The notes beneath the pieces were generated by a model that was not told where the DNA came from, did not search any database, and saw nothing but the letters and a program-made list of their open reading frames with translations. Below, piece by piece: positions 13,401 to 22,400 of a DNA stretch of 64,000 nt (positions are counted from its first letter, which is position 1; each line of letters starts with the position of its first letter). A program made the position numbers and the translations under genes. Source of the DNA: Phoronis australis (Eukaryota > Phoronida > Phoronidae); contig NMRA01000196.1 in NCBI GenBank assembly GCA_002633005.1, positions 271,581 to 335,580 on the forward strand, read 5' to 3'.

Positions 13401-16400
13401 ACTTACCATTCCAACGTAATTGCACAATAAGTGGTTTTCGCATAATTATAGCATGAAAGTCTTGATGAGTACATAAACTATACATTTGCCCGTTTTGTTC
13501 TTATGCAAATTGTGTGGTCACCGAAATCAAATGGGTTAATTTAGAACTAGAAATTGAACCACCACACCGCTACACATTAGGTTAGCGCAACACCGACGTA
13601 TACCAGTGCACGCCTCATTTGCCTCTCTCGCAATCTTCAAAGGGCCTCAGTTTACTTGCACATGTACGTACAGAAGTGCTTGAGGTCAGAGCTCGTTCAT
13701 AACGCAATACATGGTAGAGTTCAATAGCTGTCTCGCGTGAGAAAAAACTAGACAAAATCACATGTTCTCATTTAAATACACGGCAAAATCTCGCGTAATC
13801 TCGCGAATTCTTACTTGTCTAGTGATGTCCTAGGGTTATTAAATTCTACCCCGATATACTCGCAAATAAAAGCATGCGAGATTTTGGGCTTTGCTTATAA
13901 CGCAAGGCGATACCTAGCGAAAACGTGTGTCACGGTGGTTTCACAACAAACTAGCCTGGCGTAAAAGCCAATGTACGTAAGTGACTATCTTGTAAAGCTT
14001 ACCATCGCTTACTGGGAGGCCATAAAACTCGGGACATTTCTTCTGCACTCTTTCACCGGCAGGTGTGGCAGCCCAACAGTTGAATTTGTCCCACACGGCA
14101 TCACAGAATGGTCCTGCAAGAATAATTCATTGTAATTTCCTTAAAGTGAAACATTCACAGAGGTGTTACAACAACGTCAGCAGCTGTAATTAAGCCGTTA
14201 TTTATTGGTCACAACCATGAGCTACGAAACTGGCTGCTTCTTTAAGTCATCAATTTTTTATAGCTCGTTCATGAGTTCTACAGAAACGTGAAAAATGCGT
14301 GAAATAGAAATGAATAACATATGCTGTACAAGGAAACGGGACAAACGGTTCAGACAATCCAACCATGTCACATGCAAGTGTTCAATACGCGAAAGCCACC
14401 AAACCCAACGCGGAACACGCACTTGCGAACGTTGTTACTCGTTTAGAAACAAGACTCACGGGTCTGTAACTCAATTCCGTGACTCATACTAGTGCTTATG
14501 CGCCCAAAGAGAACCACCTACGGGTTCACATACAAGGAACCCGGCTCACGAACTGCAAACATCAGGCTCTGATGTGAACTATTCGCTGCTCATGCACTTC
14601 CCGTCACAAAATTGCGTGACTGGATTTTGTTGATGGCATCAAGAATTAATATCAAACAACAACAATAAAGAAGCACGTTTAATTACGTTCATTCTGTCGC
14701 ATTTGATTACAAAATATGTTAAATACACGACCGGGTTCGTCTTGTCAATATATTGTTCCACGCTGGACACTAATGCGCCGCAGCAAACATACTTACTGTA
14801 AGCTTGACGAAAGGCATGCTTCCAAAATCTTCTTATTTAAACAGTAAAATACAAAAATGCATTATTTAAATGGGCCCGTTTCCTGGTGAGTGACTTAAGA
14901 CTTAAGATTTGAGACCAAACACGCAGTGGTGGATTTGGGGGGGGGGGGGGGGGNGGGTGCGAATTGCTGACTAGCACATGCGCGCAACGGGCTCGGGGGT
15001 TGAATAAACAATGCATAGGCCCTCAACAAACCCCGTTTACCGTTTTTTTTAGTCGAAGGGTCCGCATTTTAGGTTGGGCGCGCGCATCTGCCGAAATTCT
15101 GGTTATTCCTGTGCCCTCCCCCAACTCAAAATCCTGGATCCGCCCCTGACACGGTCAAGGCTAAGATCGAAAATTCAGAAAAGACCGTTTCATTAACGTA
15201 CATGTAGAATCGGTTCTCGTCTTGGACTTAGTTGGACCGAAAGTAATCGGTTTGCCATAGGAGAGCATACTAACTACGCACGGCTTTATGATCAAAATCC
15301 GATTTCTAGTACATGATATGATTTCGAAAGTCTGATTGAGCATTTACTTACCAACTGGTATCTTGAAGACTTGAAAAGATACTGACATGACTGGACAATG
15401 TCACTTTAGATGTGCAGGTAAGTGGCCCTGCATTGTTTACGGTGCTTTGTCGGTTATCGAATGGAAAACAGGCGGGGCCACTAGATTATAAAACATTGAG
15501 AAAATTATTCACGAAATTTTTTTCCTCAACAATGTACAGTGTTGGCTGCCGTAAATTTCAGACATGTAGACCAAAAATCCGAATTAAGACTTTTCCGTAG
15601 CAAAGTAACTTCCAATGTTATCCGATTTTAGTCTTAATATTGGTCTGGTGCGCCCTCTTGCGATAATTAGTCAAAACAGTTACTTGTAGTTTGTTGTGTT
15701 CGGAGCAGTAAAACAGGTTTGAGGCAAACTGAAATACGAAATGCACCATTAGAATACTACGTACAAGAACGTCGAGAATCGCCGACTTATCGCAGGCAGG
15801 CAGAAGATAGTCGGGAGATTGTACAGGTGTATAGAGAATATGAACGAGTATATATTAAGCTGTCTAACAAAAATCGCAGTCGTGCTCTCAGCGTGTTTTA
15901 TGTCAATGAAGGGCTGCTGCCCAACTATACCAAATTAGCGGAGTATACGAAAGTTCCACATGAATTCAATGATCGCTTTCTGAGATATAATGTTCTCATG
16001 TTTCGACATTTTTCTAGGATACTAAATACATGTAACCTTCGTCTGTTTCTGCAGCTAAAGTAGGCTGCTGCCTTTCCGGAAAATCAACCGTACCTTTGTA
16101 ATTGTTCTGGAATTAATAAAAATTGTGAGNNNNNNNNNNNNNNNNNNNNNNNNNNNNNNNNNNNNNNNNNNNNNNNNNNNNNNNNNNNNNNNNNNNNNNN
16201 NNNNNNNNNNNNNNNNNNNNNNNNNNNNNNNNNNNNNNNNNNNNNNNNNNNNNNNNNNNNNNNNNNNNNNNNNNNNNNNNNNNNNNNNNNNNNNNNNNNN
16301 NNNNNNNNNNNNNNNNNNNNNNNNNNNNNNNNNNNNNNNNNNNNNNNNNNNNNNNNNNNNNNNNNNNNNNNNNNNNNNNNNNNNNNNNNNNNNNNNNNNN

Positions 16401-19400
16401 NNNNNNNNNNNNNNNNNNNNNNNNNNNNNNNNNNNNNNNNNNNNNNNNNNNNNNNNNNNNNNNNNNNNNNNNNNNNNNNNNNNNNNNNNNNNNNNNNNNN
16501 NNNNNNNNNNNNNNNNNNNNNNNNNNNNNNNNNNNNNNNNNNNNNNNNNNNNNNNNNNNNNNNNNNNNNNNNNNNNNNNNNNNNNNNNNNNNNNNNNNNN
16601 NNNNNNNNNNNNNNNNNNNNNNNNNNNNNNNNNNNNNNNNNNNNNNNNNNNNNNNNNNNNNNNNNNNNNNNNNNNNNNNNNNNNNNNNNNNNNNNNNNNN
16701 NNNNNNNNNNNNNNNNNNNNNNNNNNNNNNNNNNNNNNNNNNGTTGGACCGAAAGTAATCGGTTTGCCATAGGAGAGCATACTAACTACGCACGGCTTTA
16801 TGATCAAAATCCGATTTCTAGTACATGATATGATTTCGAAAGTCTATTTGAGCATTTACTTACCAACTGGTATCTTGAAGACTTGAAAAGATACTGACAT
16901 GACTGGACAATGTCACTTTAGATGTGCAGGTAAGTGGCCCTGCATTGTTTCTACGGTGCTTTGTCGGTTATCGAATGGAAAACAGGCGGGACCACTAGAT
17001 TATAAAACATTGAGAAAATTATTCACGAAATTTTTTTCCTCAGCAATGTACAGTGTTGGCTGCCGTAAATTTCAGACATGTAGACCAAAAATCCGAATTA
17101 AGACTTTTCCGTAGCAAAGTAATTTCCAGTGTTATCCGATTTTAGTCTTAATTTTGGTCTGGTGCGCCCTCTTGAGATAATTAGTCAAAACAGTTACTTG
17201 TAGTTTGTTGTGTTCGGAGCAGTAAAACAGGTTTGAGGCAAACTGAAATACGAAATGCACCATTAGAATACTACGTACAAGAACGTCGAGAATCGGCGAC
17301 TTATCGCAGGCAGGCAGAAGATAGTCGGGAGATTGTACAGGTGTATAGAGAATATGAACGAGTATATATTAAGCTGTCTAACAAAAATTGCAGTCGTGCT
17401 CTCAGCGTGTTTTATGTCAATGAAGGGCTGCTGCCCAACTATACCAAATTAGCGGAGTATACGAAAGTTCCACATGAATTCAATGATCGCTTTCTGAGAT
17501 ATAATGCTCTGATGTTTCGACATTTTTCTAGGATACTAAATACATGTAACCTTCGTCTGTTTCTGCAGCTAAAGTAGGCTGCTGCCTTTCCGGAAAATCA
17601 ACCGTACCTTTGTAATTGTTCTGGAATTAATAAAAATTGTGAGTCTGTCGTAGCAATGTATGGGCTGGTCAACATTTATCTCATGCTGCAATAATCGCGC
17701 TGGCAGTCTTTCAACAGGCTGTCACAGAAGCTGCACTAGTATGCAATAACATAAAATAACAACACATGACAGTTGCGAGGGCGGCAAAGAGGCCGTTACT
17801 GACACTCTTACCACATTATGCAGACCACCGTTTAGTGACGCCGTAAGTAACGTCTTTTCGTTTACGCTATGGATAGGAGTAAGGCAAGGGATTCTAGTTA
17901 GACCTCAGATAGACTATATCTGAGCTTAGACTAACTAGACGGTGCAGCTGGAAGTTAGAATATCCGCGTTTTTTAGCAAAAAGGGGCCCATTTATATGGA
18001 GCTTCCGTGTTAATGTCGCCCTTTCATAGCTACACTTAATCACGGATGCTCGATGATGCTATATCATGGGCAGCTCAGCACTGAAAAAAGTGGGGCTATA
18101 GCCCCCCAGCCCCCTATGTTGCGCCGCCCATGTATATTCAAAAGAACCACCCGTTATGACACGACACATATGCAATATTAGATACTTGGAAGCAGCAGTA
18201 GGGATGGCGTTTTTAAAAATATTAGATCCCGAGCACCTATGTACTAGTCTTTTTTCCATAACTCTCGTTGTGGTCAATTTTGAAAGGAACTATGGAGAAT
18301 TCAAGTATTCTAAAAGGCACCTTTCGAAAGGAATTTACCTGAGAAAAATCATCCATATGAGCAGGACGTCCCGTATGCACGTTAAATGAAGTGGGAATAT
18401 ATATAAGCTTAACCCCATGGGAAATGTCTGACAGGGCTCATTTTTGTTTGAATTCTTTACAATAACTCACACATTACAACAACGCTACTTGATAGCATTT
18501 CGTACATGTATCTGGTATCAACTATACATGTGCAGTCTGCTTCCACCTCGTAGAAGACTGTAACTGTTCGTAAAAAAAGCCTCTGGTTTCTACGAGTACA
18601 TATCGCTATGAACTGGTTTTACAAACATTAGAACTTCAGAAGCATATGAATTCCCGAGAGCACACACTGATTTTCCAACAGGGCACCTATACGCAGCCGA
18701 TTGTGTTGAAGTTGAAATTTGGCACCCCACTTCAAGGAGCGGCAAAGGCACTTGAAAGCTGATTTCGAATTTTGATACGGTTGTTTACTTTTGGGCGAGC
18801 AATGACGGATTTGTGTTCTTTAATTTCAGCGAGAAACAATTGCGAAGCTTGGTAATGTTTGATGCGACCAAATAGAAAAACGAAACGAGACATTTTACAC
18901 AAGCCATGTACCGATAAAACAACGAATTACTGACTGAACTGTCGCTTTTGAACTGCGTCAGTGTACACAAACTGCGTTGTCATGTTTTCCAGGAAACACC
19001 AAGAAACTGTTTTTCCCAGATCATATGGTATAAAAAGTACACGTGAATGAGATTTGATGTGCAAAATTGAGTTACAAGTAGTATAAAATATGTACATGTA
19101 CGTATGTTTATTGAATGGCACACTGCACAACAAAAGGAATCGTAATCCCCAATTACACATATTCAACAGGATATGCTTTTACTATAATTTGTTTTTCTGA
19201 AGATTTTGAGTGGTTCGAACGGATCTCTCATGATTTCCTAAATCGTCGCAATCGTTTAGATATCCATGTTGCGGCCGGTTGCAACGATTTACCGTTTTCA
19301 CAGTAAGACCTACACAAAACATCTACATGTACAGGCGATGTTTTAAGAATGCACAAAGGTTGAGATTAAAAACATACTTCAATCTGGAATTGGAAAACGA

Positions 19401-22400
19401 TATCTTAAGCATTGGCAGATCTAAGAAGTTGCGAGGAGCCCTAGCCAAGCTCAATTTTCGTGTCATCTTGGGTCTGTGCTATTGTAGTACCTGTCCAAAT
19501 TGTCGAAACGGCCCATACTGCGACAAAATAACTTGTGCCAAGGAAATATTCTAGCTACGGGCATGATGCATAAACAGCGACCATTTGAGAACTACAGCAA
19601 TATGAGGTTTCAGTTAACACAATGCAGCGCTCGGCGCTAAGCTACACACCATGTCGCATTTGGCGATCTGGCATCAATCTCAGGTCGCCAAACGAAATAG
19701 GTCGCCAAAACTGAAAATCTCAGGAGCCGAAATAACTTGTGAGATCTCCGATCCGGCGTGAAAGTTCGAGTCGAACGGTCTTGACGCCACCCTTTCTCTT
19801 GCCCTCCTCCAGTAAAAGTAGCCGTACGTACATTCTCTAACTCAATTTCTCCCGCGTAGAACGATCATAGAACGAAGGCAAACGCAAGGACTGATGCGAA
19901 TTTCACCGATCTTGCCCGATTTTTGTCTGTTTACTTCCTGTTATAATTCAGGCGTGGTGCCAAAGGCGCTGACGAAATGAACTGAACAATTCTGAATCAA
20001 AGGTAATAAATCTAGGATGACTACTAGTAATTAAGATTTGGAAGTCAACGTGAACTTTGAAACGAATTTAGAGTGTATTGTCTGACTTTGATACTCGCAC
20101 TGGCGACTTCGTGGCGACTGAATTTTTCCCAAGTCGCCAAACACAATCTAAGGTCGCATTAGCGCGCTGCAATGAATTGCTATACATGTATGTAACTCAG
20201 TTCCATCTGAAATCGATTGGGGAACAAACTCTTTGGCACGTTGGGCTCATCCCAAATATCTAGTCGAATGCATTTGGCATTATCCTAATCCCAAGTCCAT
20301 ATATATGCATGTTTGTATGTGTGTATGCATGTATGTATGTATGTATGTATTTATGTCTACGTGTACGTGTACGTCTATGCGTATGTATATATCTAGTTTA
20401 ATTTCAATTTTGGTGGTGCATCGCAACCTAAATAACAGCCGCTGTAGTGAGTGACAGTTGACTCATGATGGCTGCTCACTCAACTGCCGCTATAATTGAC
20501 GAGGTTTCCGCGGAGAAAATTACGGCAAAAACAAATAGGGCTGAAAGTTACGACATGTTTATATTTTATTAATATCTTTAGGCTGACGAGACTCGTTCAT
20601 CCTGTTTTCTTAATTGGCGAATGCATTTAGGAAGGGGTATCTCTAATTTAGCAAAAAGCAACAATATCCTTCTTGTATTGGGTTCTCAGGCTGAATACAT
20701 CGGTCACTATATCGGGCTAATAACCAGCACACATATTTTGAAATTTGCTCACAGAAAGGCTTACTGTACGTTCAGATACACTTAGCCGAACATCAGACGC
20801 TGAAGAGAGGAATAACCGACGTGTGTGTCAATTAACCATGTACGAGTTCTACCTTTTCTGTTGTCCCGCTGTTTTTCCTATTACTCTCACGCCTGTTTAC
20901 CGCATCTCTGCGCTGAAGACGTTATCAGTAAATTATCTCGAGTTCTTGTCTATTCTTAGGTTACATCTAATGAATTTTAAGTTTCAAGGTTTTACAACGA
21001 TCCGAAGAGTTACATTGACGAACCTTTTGATTGTTTATAGAGGTTAATTGGGATGCAGCCTCGTTACTATAGCAACACTGGAACAATAGGAGTATCCGAA
21101 ATGAATAGTGAAAGAATTAGTGAATTTTAAGTTGATGGGTCAGCAATTGTCCGATTAACACTTTGCGTGCGTTAGCACTTTCCCCAACTCAAGCTGACTG
21201 CTAAGTCAACTCTCAAGCCTTTGTCTCAGAGATTGGCTCAGGATAGTTGGGTCAATCCCTCCCCCAAGAAAACGTGTTCAACTGTCTGCAACAAAATATT
21301 GAACAGTTATGGGTTCCGCTTCACGAGAAGTGGCTTCAGGTCTCTTTCTGTTTCCGGTTCCACTTTTCTGTGTAAGTTGTTCCACTTATGAATTACCGGC
21401 GCTAAAATATAGTTATTTACAGTTTTTCATTGTCGAGTAAAACGGTTATTGTGCGGTTGCAAATACATTGCATGATAAATACAAATGTATCTCTTTATCG
21501 ACAATGACACAATGACCAATATTCCCAGGAATAGAAAAGATAAAGCATATTATCCAGCATAAACCGACTCACTGCTGATAAAAACGAAATGTCTGTGGCA
21601 TCTTACGGAGAAGACGATTCCAGTTTTGTTTTATATGTTTGTGAATAAAAAGTTTATTCCGTCTCGGCTGATATTGTTTCACGCGCATTTTAATGCCAAA
21701 AGCAAAGTGCATTCTCAGTGGCTGTAAACTGTGTCTTCAATTAGTGAACCTTTTATACAATTACCATGGTAAACACGGAGGCTCTCTGGATAGATGGAAA
21801 CTAATGAAACATTTAACGGACACATTTATCCTTAAAGCTGCGATAATGTAGCATTCAGTTCAAATGTCAAATTTCAACAGACGCGCGCTCAATGTAGTCT
21901 CAAGTTGGACTCAGTCAAACAACATTAAAAGACACAAACACCTGAGAAGTTGTCAACGTTACATTTAGTTTAGGCTTAAACAAAAAATAAGTAAACTGTT
22001 AGAATTTAACGTCTTGAATGCAAAAATGCTTCCCAAAAACCAATGTGTCCAGTACAACAGACGATTATGTTTTCTTTGAAAACAGCCGTAATAATGACAT
22101 TTGTACAGTTTTATTGGCTACAAGGAGTGTGAGTATTTACATGTACAATGGAACTTTACAGTTACTAGCCAGCACAAGAATTCTACGCTGGTATTATTGA
22201 TATTTCTTGACAGTTCTGTCAACACCATTCTGTTTGTCCAGGAATGCTCGTTTTCTCAACACTCGTTCGTAATCTACAATCTACACCTGTCATTAAGACT
22301 GTCAACGATGCAAAAGTAAACAGGACAAGTTTACCAGAAGGGTATTTAAGCACTCGATATATCGCATTCATAATACTCGAAATTGGTTAGGTCAATATGG

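Noticed and set aside
16055-16807. Long frames of 215 to 250 codons
   Set aside because: They consist almost entirely of undetermined bases in the assembly gap.
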